Notes: generated by a model not told the origin, from the sequence alone. A stretch of DNA of 64,000 bases from Thermomonas sp. S9 (GCF_024704365.1 NZ_JAJDFY010000001.1:2275001-2339000); one strand, 5' to 3'; positions 46,448-55,364 are shown, counted from the first letter of the stretch. Numbers and translations are program-made.

Positions 46448-48727
46448 TGGGCGGCCGCCGCAAGAAGCAGACCGTCGGCTACCGCTACCGCATCGGCATG
46501 CACCTGGTGCTGTGCCAGGGGCCGGTGGATGCGGTGCAGGAGATCCAGGTCGGCGATCGCAGCGCCTGGGGCGATGCGAGCCGCGCGCCGCTGGCGAGCG
46601 GCCATGGGCTGGGGCGGCTCTCGATCCACAAGCCCACGCTCTTCGGCGGCGACGAACGCGAAGGCGGCGTGGTGGGTGAGGTGGATGTGCTCAGCGGCGA
46701 TGCGACGCAAGGCCGCAACGACTACCTGATGAACCGCCTGGGCGCGGCCATCCCGGCGTTTCGCGGGGTGCTGTCGATCGTGGCGCGCAAGATCCTGTTC
46801 GCCGCCAACAACCCCTACCTCAAGCCCTGGGCGGTGCGGGTGCGGCGCTTCACGGCGGGCTGGCACGACGAACCCTGGATGCCCTGGAACGCCGAGGTGC
46901 GGACCTGGGATGCCGACACCGGCACCTCTCTCACCGTCGGCATGAACCCGGCCCACATCCTGGTGCAGTGCCTCACCGACCCGCACTGGGGCATGGGCTA
47001 TCCGCCGTCCACCCTCGGCGCGAGCTTCTGGAACGCGGCCTGGGCGCTCGAAAGCGAAGGCTTCGGCCTGAACCTGGTCTGGACGCGCCAGCAACCGATC
47101 GAGGCCTTCATCGCCCAGGTGCTCGACCACGTCGGCGGCCTCCTCTACCTCGACCCGGAGCAGGGCACCTTCGAGCTCAAGCTGCTGCGCGACGATTACT
47201 GGATCGACGGGCTGCCCGTGCTCGGCCCCGACGAGATCGTGCGCATCGAGCGCTTCGAGCGCGCGCAGTGGGCGGAACTCCCCAACGAAATCACCGTGGT
47301 CTACACCGACTGGGCGACGGCCAAGGAGTCCACCGTCTCGGTGCAAAACCTCGCCGCGATCCAGCTGCAAGGCGGGGTGATCAACCAGCGGCGCGACTAT
47401 CCGGGCGTGAACCACGGGCCGCTGGCCGCGCGGCTCGCGCTGCGCGACCTGCGCGCACTCGGCTCGCCCCTGGCGCGCATGACCCTGACCATCGTCCCCG
47501 GCGCCCTGGAGCGTCCGCCCCTGCCGGGGGACGTGTTCCTGCTGCATTGGCCACGCCTGGGCATCGAGCGCATGGTGGTGCGCGTGACCGGCATCGACAC
47601 CGGCACGCTGGGCGCCGCCGAATGGCGCATCGAGGCCGTGGAGGACGTCTTCGGCATGGGCCAGACCGTGCTCGCCCCCACCCCGCCGCGCCTCGAGGAG
47701 CCGCCGTTGGAACCGCTGCCGCCGGCCCTGGTGCTGGCGGTCGAGGTGCCGTACTGGGAACTCGCGCGGCGGCTGTCGCGGGCCGATCTCGCCACCCTCA
47801 CCGACACGGACACCTACGTGGGGGCCCTGGCCTGCGCGGGCGGCACGGGGCAGTTGAACTGGCAGCTCGCCACGGGAGCAGCGAACGGTGAGCTCCGAGG
47901 CGGTGGCCCCGGAGGATTACGCGCCTTTGCTCGCGCTCGGCCAAGCGCTGCCGGCCACCGAAGCCGATGCGTTGGCCGTGCCGGTGACGGCGCTGGCCCA
48001 GCCCGAGCGCCTGGCGGTCGGCGACTACGCCTATCTCGTCGATGCGCTGGGTGCGATCCGCGAAGCGGTGGCCGTCCTCGCCTTCGATGCCACCGCGGGC
48101 ACGGTGGATCTCGCCCGCGGGGTGCTCGACACCACGCCGCAGGCCCACGCGGCCGGCACGCGACTGGTGGGCGTGGGCGAATGGCTGGCCGCCGAGACCA
48201 TCGAGCGCGCGCCGGGCGAGTCGGTGTTCGTCGCCGCCATCCCGCGCACGGCCAGCGCCGAAGGGGATGCGGTGCTGGCTGCCAACGGTGCGCCCCTCGT
48301 GCTCGCGGGCCGCCAGGCGCGGCCGTACCCACCGGGGCGAGTGCGGCTCAACGGCCAGCGCGAGCCCGCCGTGGTCGCCGGCGACCTGATCCTGACTTGG
48401 GCACACCGCGACCGCCTACTCCAGACCGCCTACCTCGTGCGGCAGGACGAGGGCGACATCGGCCCCGAGCCGGGCACGACCTACCGCGTGCGCCTCCGTG
48501 ACCGCAACGGCACCCTCGTGCGCAGCGAGACCGGCCTCACCGGCAACACCTGGACCTGGGACGTGGCCAGTGCCGCCCTGGACGCCGGCGTCGCGGGCGA
48601 CCGCGTCACCGTCGAGATCGAGGCCGAGCGCGACGGGCTCGTGAGTTGGCAGGCGCAGGTGCGCAGCGTCGAGCGCGCGGGCTACGGCCTGCGCTGGGGG
48701 CAGCACTGGGGCGGGGTGTCGCCATGA
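46447..48727 (+). CDS. tail tip / host-specificity protein, one-base frameshift
   Basis: About 759 residues after removing one base between 47874 and 47888. YRYRIGMHLVLCQGPVDAVQ and EGGVVGEVDVLSGDATQ are the typical N-terminal signatures, with a central VLDHVGGLLYLDPEQGTFEL and a Fn3-like C-terminal domain (GTTYRVRLRDRNGTLVRSET). Corresponds functionally to lambda J-type central fibre proteins. Overlaps the following 48724 ATG. Confidence 0.85.
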
Positions 48728-48795
48728 TCGCCGGGCCGTCCCAAGATCATGGCGCGCCCCCTCGGGGGGCCGCCGCCCAGCGGCGGGGGGCAGCT
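48724..48795. repeat. palindromic spacer before the glycosyltransferase gene
   Basis: GCCATGATC (48721-48729) returns as GATCATGGC (about 48744-48752). It is followed by GCCCCCTCGGGGGGC and CCGCCCAGCGGCGGGG-type palindromes. It resembles REP-like repeats common in beta/gammaproteobacteria. It is in frame with the glycosyltransferase, so it could also encode a 24-residue N-terminal extension. Confidence 0.45.
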
Positions 48796-49389
48796 ATGAG
48801 TCCGCCGCGCATCGACGTGCATCTGCTCACCCTCGACGAGCCCGGGCACTGGCGCGAGGAATGCCTCGCGAGCCTCGCCGGCGCGCCGATCCGCCTGCAC
48901 CGGCTGCCCGGCATCCCGGGGCGTGTCGGGAAGGCGCGAGCGGCGGGCTTCGCGCGAGGGACCTTGGCGCTCGTGTCCTTCGTCGATCCCGACGACCGCT
49001 ACGAGGCCCGCGCCTTCGCGCACCTGGCCGATGCGCTCGATGCCTGTCCCTCCGCGGTGCTCGCCTACACCGACGAGGCACTGATCGACGAGCACGGCCG
49101 AGTCATCGGCGTGCGGCGACTGGCCTACAGCGCCTTCCAACACGCCCATTCGGCCAGCCACGTCCACGGCCTGATCGTGATGCGCCGCAGCGCCGTCGAG
49201 CCGGTGCTGACACGCATCGCCGATCTCGACGCCGGCGCCGACTGGCTGCTCACCCGCCTCGTGGCCAGTCGGGGCGACGTGCTGCACCTGCCCCTCGTCG
49301 GCCGTCACTGGCGGCAGCACCCGAACCAGCACCACCGCCGCGCGCGCAGCACGGCTTTGGGGTCACTGCCGAGTCTTGCGATACCGTGA
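48796..49389 (+). CDS. GT2-like glycosyltransferase domain protein
   Basis: 197 residues from ATG 48796. GT-A type pattern: RIDVHLLTLDEPGHWREECL, HRLPGIPGRVGKARAAGFAR, FVDPDDRYEARAFAHLADAL with a DxDD metal motif, VLAYTDEALIDEHGRVIG and HASASHVHGLIVMRRSAV-like acceptor region. Short for a GT2 but with the nucleotide-binding core complete. May modify a tail protein or the host surface. ATG 48724 would add 24 residues through a palindrome and is less likely. Confidence 0.75.
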   Translation: MSPPRIDVHLLTLDEPGHWREECLASLAGAPIRLHRLPGIPGRVGKARAAGFARGTLALVSFVDPDDRYEARAFAHLADALDACPSAVLAYTDEALIDEHGRVIGVRRLAYSAFQHAHSASHVHGLIVMRRSAVEPVLTRIADLDAGADWLLTRLVASRGDVLHLPLVGRHWRQHPNQHHRRARSTALGSLPSLAIP

Positions 49390-49401
49390 GGAGATGAACC
49401 C

Positions 49402-49752
49402 ATGCCACAGCTCGATCCGAACCTGGGCCTCGCCTACGGCTGGACGCTGGGCGAGTCCGGCTGGCACGCCGGGATGGACGCGAACCTGAAGCGCCTGGGC
49501 GCCGTCGTGGGCCTGTCGGTGACGAGCCGCAGCACGACCACGCCGCCTGCCAGCCCCGCCGAAGGGGATCGCTACATCGTGCCGGCTGGCGCCACCGGCG
49601 CCTGGGCCGGCAGGACCGACCAGATCGCGGTGCGGATCAATGGTGCCTGGGAGTACCACGCCCCGAAGGTCGGCTGGCTGGCCTTTATTGCCGCCGAGGA
49701 CAGGCTCGCCGTCTACAAGGCTGGCGGCTGGAGCGCCGGCGTTCCCGTCTGA
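49402..49752 (+). CDS. DUF2793 protein
   Basis: 116 residues with the DUF2793 pattern: DPNLGLAYGWTLGESGWHAG, MDANLKRLGAVVGLSVTSRS, PASPAEGDRYIVPAGATGAW, and WLAFIAAEDRLAVYKAGGW. Small tail-associated protein, often fused to or beside fibre proteins. Confidence 0.9.
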   Translation: MPQLDPNLGLAYGWTLGESGWHAGMDANLKRLGAVVGLSVTSRSTTTPPASPAEGDRYIVPAGATGAWAGRTDQIAVRINGAWEYHAPKVGWLAFIAAEDRLAVYKAGGWSAGVPV

Positions 49753-49776
49753 CCCGCACCCCGATCCGTCACCCCC

Positions 49777-49808
49777 GAACCCGCCCGCGTGGCGGGTTCG
49801 TCGTTTTT
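49777..49808 (+). terminator. terminator after DUF2793
   Basis: GAACCCGCC (49777-49785) pairs with GGCGGGTTC (49791-49799), then GTCGTTTTT. Strong rho-independent terminator between tail and lysis genes. A second perfect hairpin, CACGTGGC/GCCACGTG (49820-49838), follows. Confidence 0.8.
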
Positions 49809-49874
49809 GGCTCCGGCATCACGTGGCTGCGCCACGTGAGCCTACGCCGCAACTTCGTTGTGTGGAGACCCCCG

Positions 49875-50174
49875 ATGACCACCGATGCCAATCCCACCCT
49901 CGCGGAGAACATGCTGCTCCTGCGCCGCGAGGACTTCGACGACCTGCTCGACCGCGCCGCCGAGCGCGGAGCCGAGCGTGTACTCGCCCACCTCGGCCTG
50001 GAGAACGGCCACGCCGCCCGCGACATCCGCGAACTGCGCGATCTGCTGGAGGCGTGGCGTGACGCACGCCGTACGGCGTGGCAGACCACCATCAAGTTGC
50101 TGACGACCGCCATCCTCGCCGCCCTGCTGGTCGGGGCCGCCATCAAGCTGAAGCTGATGGGAGGTGGCCAATGA
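49875..50174 (+). CDS. small membrane protein (DUF6127-like)
   Basis: 99 residues: NMLLLRREDFDDLLDRAAER and a helical middle, then one C-terminal transmembrane helix (TIKLLTTAILAALLVGAAIK). RBS GGAGACCCCCG, like that of the capsid gene. It sits before the putative holin; may be a spanin- or antiholin-like lysis partner. Confidence 0.7.
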   Translation: MTTDANPTLAENMLLLRREDFDDLLDRAAERGAERVLAHLGLENGHAARDIRELRDLLEAWRDARRTAWQTTIKLLTTAILAALLVGAAIKLKLMGGGQ

Positions 50175-50647
50175 TCGAGACCCTGCTCGGCGGCCTCCTG
50201 GGCGGAGCCTTCCGTCTGGCACCGGAGATCCTGAAGTGGCTGGACCGCAAGGGCGAGCGCAGCCACGAACTGGCGATGCAGGACAAGGCGCTTGAGTTCG
50301 AGAAGCTGCGCGGCGCCCAGCGCATGGCCGAGATCGGTGCCGGGGCCGATGCCGCGTGGAACACCGGCGCCATCGAGGCCCTGCGGGAGTCGATCGCTGC
50401 CCAAGGTCAGCGGTCCCGGGTCCGATGGGCCGATGCGCTGTCGGTCAGCGTGCGCCCGGTGATCACCTACTGGTTCATGGCGCTGTATTGCGCGGCCAAG
50501 ACGGCGGCGTTCGTGGCTGCCATCAACGGCGGCAGCGACTGGGGCGCCGCGGTCCTGCACGCCTGGACCGAGGCCGACCAGGCCCTGTGGGCCGGGGTGC
50601 TGAACTTCTGGTTCCTTGGTCGCGTGTTTGACCGGGTGCGGCCGTGA
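50171..50647 (+). CDS. putative holin-type membrane protein
   Basis: 158 residues. N-terminal hydrophobic IETLLGGLLGGAFRLAPEIL, a charged coiled-coil middle (HELAMQDKALEFEKLRGAQR), and C-terminal membrane helices (VRPVITYWFMALYCAAKTAA; AGVLNFWFLGRVF). This arrangement fits three-TM holins of GTA/siphovirus type. Directly coupled to the lysozyme gene. Confidence 0.7.
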   Translation: MIETLLGGLLGGAFRLAPEILKWLDRKGERSHELAMQDKALEFEKLRGAQRMAEIGAGADAAWNTGAIEALRESIAAQGQRSRVRWADALSVSVRPVITYWFMALYCAAKTAAFVAAINGGSDWGAAVLHAWTEADQALWAGVLNFWFLGRVFDRVRP

Positions 50648-51105
50648 TCGCGGTTCCGCAAGCGGCTATCGATCTGGCCAAGCGCTTCGAAGGCTTTCAC
50701 CGCGTTCCAAAGCACGATCCCAACCGGGCCTATCCGTACATCTGCCCGGCCGGCTATCCGACGATCGGCTACGGGCATCTGTGCGATCCGAAGCACCCGC
50801 CGATCACGGAGGTCGAGGCCGAGGCCTACCTCGCCCAGGATCTGAGGGTGGCGCTCGCCGCCACGCTGCGCTACTGCCCTGTGCTGGCCGCGGAGTCGGA
50901 GGGGAGGCTGATCGCGATAACCGACTTCGCCTTCAACTTGGGAGCGGGCCGTCTGCAAACGTCGACCCTACGCCGTCGGGTCAACCAGCGGGATTGGTCA
51001 GCCGCCGCCGCTGAACTTCGCCGGTGGGTGTACGGCGGTGGGAGGGTGTTGCCAGGACTTGTTGCTCGACGGGAAGCCGAGGCGCGTCTTCTCGTGCACG
51101 GGTAA
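50644..51105 (+). CDS. GH24 phage lysozyme (endolysin)
   Basis: 153 residues. Catalytic triad pattern of GH24: Glu in AKRFEGFHRVP, Asp/Thr in CPAGYPTIGYGHLC, then DLRVALAATLRYCPVLAAES, ITDFAFNLGAGRLQTSTL and RRWVYGGGRVLPGLVARRE. No signal peptide, so it depends on the holin. GTG start overlaps the holin stop. Confidence 0.93.
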   Translation: MIAVPQAAIDLAKRFEGFHRVPKHDPNRAYPYICPAGYPTIGYGHLCDPKHPPITEVEAEAYLAQDLRVALAATLRYCPVLAAESEGRLIAITDFAFNLGAGRLQTSTLRRRVNQRDWSAAAAELRRWVYGGGRVLPGLVARREAEARLLVHG

Positions 51106-51128
51106 CAGATCCGGGAGCATGGCCGTGT

Positions 51129-51143
51129 ATGCACTACGTGCAT
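51129..51143. promoter_or_regulatory. possible operator palindrome before HTH gene
   Basis: ATGCAC-TAC-GTGCAT, 6-3-6, just upstream of the lone XRE regulator and next to AT-rich sequence that could be its -10 (TATGCT). Marks the transition from phage lysis genes to cargo. Confidence 0.4.
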
Positions 51144-51147
51144 TGGC

Positions 51148-51522
51148 ATGATAGATTATGCTCTTAACGCATCAACGGCTAAGGCAATGGCGATCACCAG
51201 CGTTGGAGAACTGGTCAGAGCTGCTCGCAACGGGCGCAGCCAGAAGGAGTTCGCTGCCTTCCTGGGCGTGAAACAGTCCTCCGTGAGCCGCTACGAGAGC
51301 GGGAAGGCAAGCCCGCCGATCCGAGTGATCGAGCAATGCATGCAGCTGGTGCATGCGGCAAAGGCGGAAGACGCCCCCACCGCCGACCAACTGGCAGAAC
51401 GCATTCGCGCCGCCCTGGCGGACCCCGACCTGCGGCAGGCGCGCTTGGCGCTATCTCGGTTGGTGGATGCCTTTGTGTCCGAACACGCGCAGACTCGCGT
51501 TACGCGTGCTGCGCCTCAATGA
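51148..51522 (+). CDS. XRE-type regulator of the cargo region
   Basis: 124 residues. HTH: ELVRAARNGRSQKEFAAFLG, VKQSSVSRYESGKASPP. The start could be ATG 51148 or, more like homologues, ATG 51187 (MAITSVGELVRAARNG). Codon usage is less GC-biased than the phage genes. It precedes the DUF5131 gene by 15 bases and may control it. Confidence 0.8.
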   Translation: MIDYALNASTAKAMAITSVGELVRAARNGRSQKEFAAFLGVKQSSVSRYESGKASPPIRVIEQCMQLVHAAKAEDAPTADQLAERIRAALADPDLRQARLALSRLVDAFVSEHAQTRVTRAAPQ

Positions 51523-51537
51523 TCACTGGAGGCTGAC

Positions 51538-52284
51538 GTGGCGACTCAATCGACCATCGAGTGGACTGAGCAGACGTGGAACCCGACCACCGGTTGCACC
51601 AAGGTTTCACCGGGGTGCAAGAACTGCTACGCGGAAGTGATGGCGCGCAGGCTCCACGCCATGGGCGCGCCCGGCTACGAGAACGGGTTCAAGCTCACGT
51701 TGCATGAGAGCCGGCTCGAACAGCCACTGCTGCGCAAAAAGCCGACAACGTACTTCGTCAACAGCATGAGCGATCTGTTCCACGAGGCCGTTCCGGACGC
51801 CTTCCTGGATCGTGTGTTCTCGATCATCGAGCGCACCCCTCACCACACGTACCAGATCCTCACCAAGCGCGCGGAACGGTTACCGGAGTACTTTGCTCGC
51901 CGTGCCTGCCCGAGAAATGTTTGGCTTGGAGTGTCGGTCGAAGACAAGAAGTACGGCGTTCCGCGCATCGCACACCTGCGCAAGGTAGATGCGCATATTC
52001 GATTCTTGTCCGTCGAGCCGCTGCTGGAAGACCTCGGGCGGATTGACCTGCGCGACATTCACTGGGTCATCGTCGGTGGCGAGTCCGGGCACAAAGCCCG
52101 GCCAATGCGAGAAGAATGGGTGGCGAACCTACAGGCCCAGGCCGAGGCCGCTGGTGCGGCATTCTTTTTCAAACAATGGGGCGGCTGGGGTGCCGACGGT
52201 GTCAAGCGCCACAAGAAGGCGAACGGCCGCATCTTCCGGGGCCGCACGTGGGACGAGTACCCGGAAGCGATGACTTGCGCTTAG
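51538..52284 (+). CDS. DUF5131 / phage Gp37-Gp68 three-Cys-motif protein
   Basis: 248 residues. TEQTWNPTTGCTKVSPGCKN with a C-x6-C-x2-C motif completed by CYAEVMARRL, as in this family, which resembles radical-SAM proteins. Also FVNSMSDLFHEAVPDAFLDR, TYQILTKRAERLPEYF and IHWVIVGGESGHKARPMREE, FFFKQWGGWG. GTG start behind GGAGG. Its partner family is TcmP, found convergent beyond the IS5 element. The TAG stop is inside the IS5 target duplication, so the gene is intact. Confidence 0.9.
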   Translation: MATQSTIEWTEQTWNPTTGCTKVSPGCKNCYAEVMARRLHAMGAPGYENGFKLTLHESRLEQPLLRKKPTTYFVNSMSDLFHEAVPDAFLDRVFSIIERTPHHTYQILTKRAERLPEYFARRACPRNVWLGVSVEDKKYGVPRIAHLRKVDAHIRFLSVEPLLEDLGRIDLRDIHWVIVGGESGHKARPMREEWVANLQAQAEAAGAAFFFKQWGGWGADGVKRHKKANGRIFRGRTWDEYPEAMTCA

Positions 52285-53444
52285 GGAAGGTCTGAACAAC
52301 CCGCTCTGCCGCCCGGATTGCGGCATCGTGGCGCCGGCCTGGCGTCGCTTTCGAGCCGGATTTCGCCCGTGCAGGGCGGTTTTTGGCGGGTTTCCCCGCC
52401 TTACGGACGCACTGCTCCCGTCGTCGGCAACAAACGCCGGCGCGCCATCCACAGGTTCGACAGCGCGAACAGCGTCAGCACCTGCGCCGCGTTCTTCGCC
52501 AGGCCGCGGTAGCGCACCTTCGTGTAGCCGAACTGCCGCTTGATCACCCGGAACGGGTGCTCCACCTTCGCCCGCAGACTGGCCTTGTAGCGCTCCCACC
52601 GCTCGGCGTAGCGCCGCTCGCGCTCGTTCTTCATCGCACGCAGCTTCGACGGCTTCTCCGCGATCAGGAATCCGGCGTCCACGTCCTGCAGCTCCTCGCG
52701 CTTCTCGGCACCCGTGTAGCCGCTGTCGCCGCACACCGTGTCTTCCCGGCCGTGCAGCAGCTTGTACACCTGCGTCACGTCGGCCACGTTCGCCGCCGTG
52801 CATTCCACGTGGTGCACCAGACCGGACGCGTCATCCACGCCGATGTGCGCCTTCATCCCGAAGAACCACTGGTTGCCCTTCTTGGTCTGGTGCATCGCCG
52901 GATCGCGCTCGCCCGCCTTGTTCTTGGTCGAGCTCGGCGCACTGATGATCGTGGCATCCACGATCGTGCCACTGCGCAGGCTCAGGCCCTTGCGCTGAAG
53001 ATGGGCGTTGACCTGCTCGAAGAGCTTCTCGGCCAGCCCGTGCGTCTCCAACAGCCGGCGGAAGTTGAGGATCGTCGTCTCGTCCGGGATGTCGGCAAGC
53101 CCGCCCAACTGCGCGAAGCGGCGCATCACCGGCGTGTCGTACAAGGCTTCTTCCATCGCCGGGTCGCTGAGCGCATACCACTGCTGCAGGAAGTGGATGC
53201 GCAGCATCGTCGCCAACGGATAGGGCTGGCGACCGGGACGGCCCATCTTCGGGTAGTGCGGCTCGATCAGACCCAGCAGCGCCTGCCACGGCACCACCTG
53301 CTCCATCTCCGCCAAAAACACCTCGCGCCGCGTGCGCTTGCGGCTCCCCAGACCCTCGGCATCACCGAACGACAGCTGCATCGCACTCACCCCGATCACG
53401 GTGAGGCATTGTCGCGCAATCGGGCGGAGTTGTTCAGACCTTCC
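52285..53444 (-). mobile_element. IS5-family insertion sequence with TTAG target duplication
   Basis: 1160 bp with terminal inverted repeats GGAAGGTCTGAACAAC at both ends (imperfect beyond) and direct repeats TTAG at 52281-52284 and 53445-53448. One transposase on the minus strand. The 4-bp duplication lies on the overlapping stop codons of DUF5131 and tcmP. Confidence 0.95.
52401..53399 (-). CDS. IS5-family transposase
   Basis: 332 residues (or 326 from the second Met, MQLSFGDAEG). IS5 features: PLATMLRIHFLQQWYALSDP, IPDETTILNFRRLLETHGLA, GTIVDATIISAPSSTKNK with the first Asp, FFGMKAHIGVDDASGLVHHV, VCGDSGYTGAEKREELQDVD with the second and KASLRAKVEHPFRVIKRQFG with the Glu. Complete; probably active. 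Confidence 0.93.
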   Translation of the reverse strand: MIGVSAMQLSFGDAEGLGSRKRTRREVFLAEMEQVVPWQALLGLIEPHYPKMGRPGRQPYPLATMLRIHFLQQWYALSDPAMEEALYDTPVMRRFAQLGGLADIPDETTILNFRRLLETHGLAEKLFEQVNAHLQRKGLSLRSGTIVDATIISAPSSTKNKAGERDPAMHQTKKGNQWFFGMKAHIGVDDASGLVHHVECTAANVADVTQVYKLLHGREDTVCGDSGYTGAEKREELQDVDAGFLIAEKPSKLRAMKNERERRYAERWERYKASLRAKVEHPFRVIKRQFGYTKVRYRGLAKNAAQVLTLFALSNLWMARRRLLPTTGAVRP

Positions 53445-54146
53445 TTAGAAGTCGAACTTACCCTGGCCTTCCACATTGGACGCGGTTGCCCAGAACTTGT
53501 GTGCGAGCTCGTGTTTCGCTGCTAGCAACAGCCAATATAGAGGCTGATTCTTCCCGCCCTTGAGCAGCCTCATCTCGGTGGATGGCCACACCCCGAGGTC
53601 TGCGACCTTTCCTCGCCAATACTGGAGGACCTGCTGCCGCAATGCTTGCTGCGATTGGCCTCGGGCCACCTTGTCCCGCCATCCCGGCGCAAAGGAATCG
53701 AAGGCAGATTCATCGGCAATCGCGTAGGAAACCGCATTCCGCTGCAAGTCCATTTGACTGACGTGAATCAGCATGTCGATTCGCTTCAGGCTGGCTAACG
53801 CGACGATGATGTCGAAGCTCAGGTTGGCCAGGTCAAACGGATCAAGGAAAGCCAGATTCAGAGCATGGGTGGTGTTAGGCTGCGTGACGATTTCTTTCAC
53901 AGCTTGCGCGGCAGCCCCATCAATTTCAATGACCGGTGCATTCAACCGTCGCAGTCGTTCGGCGGCCGCCCGCCGCCGTTGTGCATCGAGGTCGGCAATG
54001 TAGATCTGCGTGAAGGGTGCTCCGCCTTCACAGCTTTTCTTCCACGCGGCAACAACGCCACCGTCAATCCACTCCCCAGTCTCCCTGACCTGGCACCTGC
54101 CTGGCCCGCAGAAGAGGTCGATATACGTAGCGCCCCCGTTTTTAGT
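53445..54146 (-). pseudogene. tcmP: tcmP, 3' part (split by IS481-family element)
   Basis: C-terminal 231 codons of a three-Cys-motif partner protein: TYIDLFCGPGRCQ, IYIADLDAQRRRAAAERL, ALNLAFLDPFDLANLSFDII, and the family ending LYWLLLAAKHELAHKFWATA with final QGKFDF. The stop TAA lies in the IS5 duplication. Removing the IS and one copy of TTTAGT fuses it in frame to the 5' part. TcmP accompanies DUF5131 in many genomes and is probably a nuclease- or methylase-like partner; the joint function is unknown. Confidence 0.88.
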
Positions 54147-55107
54147 TGTCGGGTCCCGGATGATTCCTAACCTGTTTTGAGAACAGATGCGGATGGGAGC
54201 GGCGCCATCGTTTCATGGCCTGGAGGGGCGTGAGGTGTTCCAGAGCCTTCTGGGGCAGGTGCTCGTTGTACAGCCACACGTAGCGGTGCAGCGTGGTGGC
54301 CAGGTCCTGGGCGCTGTTGAAGTGGTGCGAGCGCAGCACCTGCTCAAGCCGCCCGTTGAATCGCTCGACCATGCCGTTGGTCTGCGGCGACTTCGGCCGG
54401 GTCAAGCGATGCTCGATGCCCAGGGCTTCACACAGGGCGTCGAACGCATGCTGCCCCGAGGCGTCCTTGGCTTTGGAGCCGAACTGGCGGTCGGTGAACT
54501 CCTTGCCGTTGTCGGTGAGCAGGGTGTGTATACGAAACGGCGCGGCCTTGTGCAGCGCGTTGAGGAAGGCTTTGGCTGCCGCCGCCGTCTTGTGGCTCTT
54601 GATGGCGATGAACACCCAGCGTGTGGCCCGGTCGATGGCCACGAACACATAGCGCCGGGCCGTCTCGTCGGCCATCTGCGGCAGGTACTTCACGTCCAGG
54701 TGCACATAGCCCGGCTCGTAGGCCTTGAAGGGCTTGGGCGAGCGCGCAGGGACCTGCGGGGTCGGCAGGCGCGAATGGCCTCGTCGGCGCAGCAGGCGGT
54801 CCAGCGCCGAGCGGCTCATGCCAGGTTCGATGAACTCGCGCACCACCGCCAGCAGATCGTCCAGCGACAGCCGCAGTTGCGTGCGCAAGTAGATCACCAG
54901 CTCCTCCTGGGCGGCATTGAGTGTGGTCTGCAAGCGGTGCGGGGTGTGGCTGGCGTCATGCACGCTGTCGCGCTTGCGCCAGCGCCGGATCGTCTGGCGG
55001 CTCACGCCGTATTGGCGAGCCAGCTCGTACTCACTGGCCGAGGACTGTTGGATGGCCGCGCGCACGGCCGGCGTGGTGGTGGCGTTCTTGTGCAAGGTGA
55101 TCAGCAT
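54142..55107 (-). CDS. IS481-family transposase
   Basis: 321 residues. HTH SEYELARQYGVSRQTIRRWR, then the rve core VHLDVKYLPQMADETARRYV, HTLLTDNGKEFTDRQFG and TNGMVERFNGRLEQVLRSHH. All catalytic acids present. The reading frame passes through the terminal repeat, and its TAA stop lies in the target duplication outside the IS. Confidence 0.93.
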   Translation of the reverse strand: MLITLHKNATTTPAVRAAIQQSSASEYELARQYGVSRQTIRRWRKRDSVHDASHTPHRLQTTLNAAQEELVIYLRTQLRLSLDDLLAVVREFIEPGMSRSALDRLLRRRGHSRLPTPQVPARSPKPFKAYEPGYVHLDVKYLPQMADETARRYVFVAIDRATRWVFIAIKSHKTAAAAKAFLNALHKAAPFRIHTLLTDNGKEFTDRQFGSKAKDASGQHAFDALCEALGIEHRLTRPKSPQTNGMVERFNGRLEQVLRSHHFNSAQDLATTLHRYVWLYNEHLPQKALEHLTPLQAMKRWRRSHPHLFSKQVRNHPGPDN

Positions 55108-55214
55108 GCCACCCCTCCCCGGACGGATGATCCTGCCATCACGGCCCGCAGCACCTCGCGGCCCATCAGCAGGCCTCGTCGATTATGCAGCAACCAATCA
55201 TCCGGGACCCGACA
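54147..55214 (-). mobile_element. IS481-family insertion sequence with TTTAGT target duplication
   Basis: 1068 bp. Perfect 19-bp terminal repeats TGTCGGGTCCCGGATGATT, flanked by direct repeats TTTAGT at 54141-54146 and 55215-55220. Interrupts tcmP at codon 48-50. Confidence 0.95.
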
Positions 55215-55364
55215 TTTAGTGCCCCCCTTTCGATCACCGATGTACTTTGCTCGCGCAGCGCGGGAGATATCGATGTACCGGCAAAGGTAGTCATGCTTCT
55301 CTTTGGCCCAGCTGCCCACCTCCTCAGCCGGCATCCCGTCGTCACCTTCGATCAACTTTCCCAT
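55215..55364 (-). pseudogene. tcmP: tcmP, 5' part
   Basis: First 50 codons from ATG 55364 (RBS GAGGTGATC): MGKLIEGDDGMPAEEVGSWA, KEKHDYLCRYIDISRAARAK, YIGDRKGGTK. The VGSWAKEKHDYLCRYIDISR segment is the N-terminal signature of TcmP. The open frame runs on into the IS for about 38 codons, giving an 87-residue non-functional product. Gap to the PLD gene upstream is 94 bases. Confidence 0.88.
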
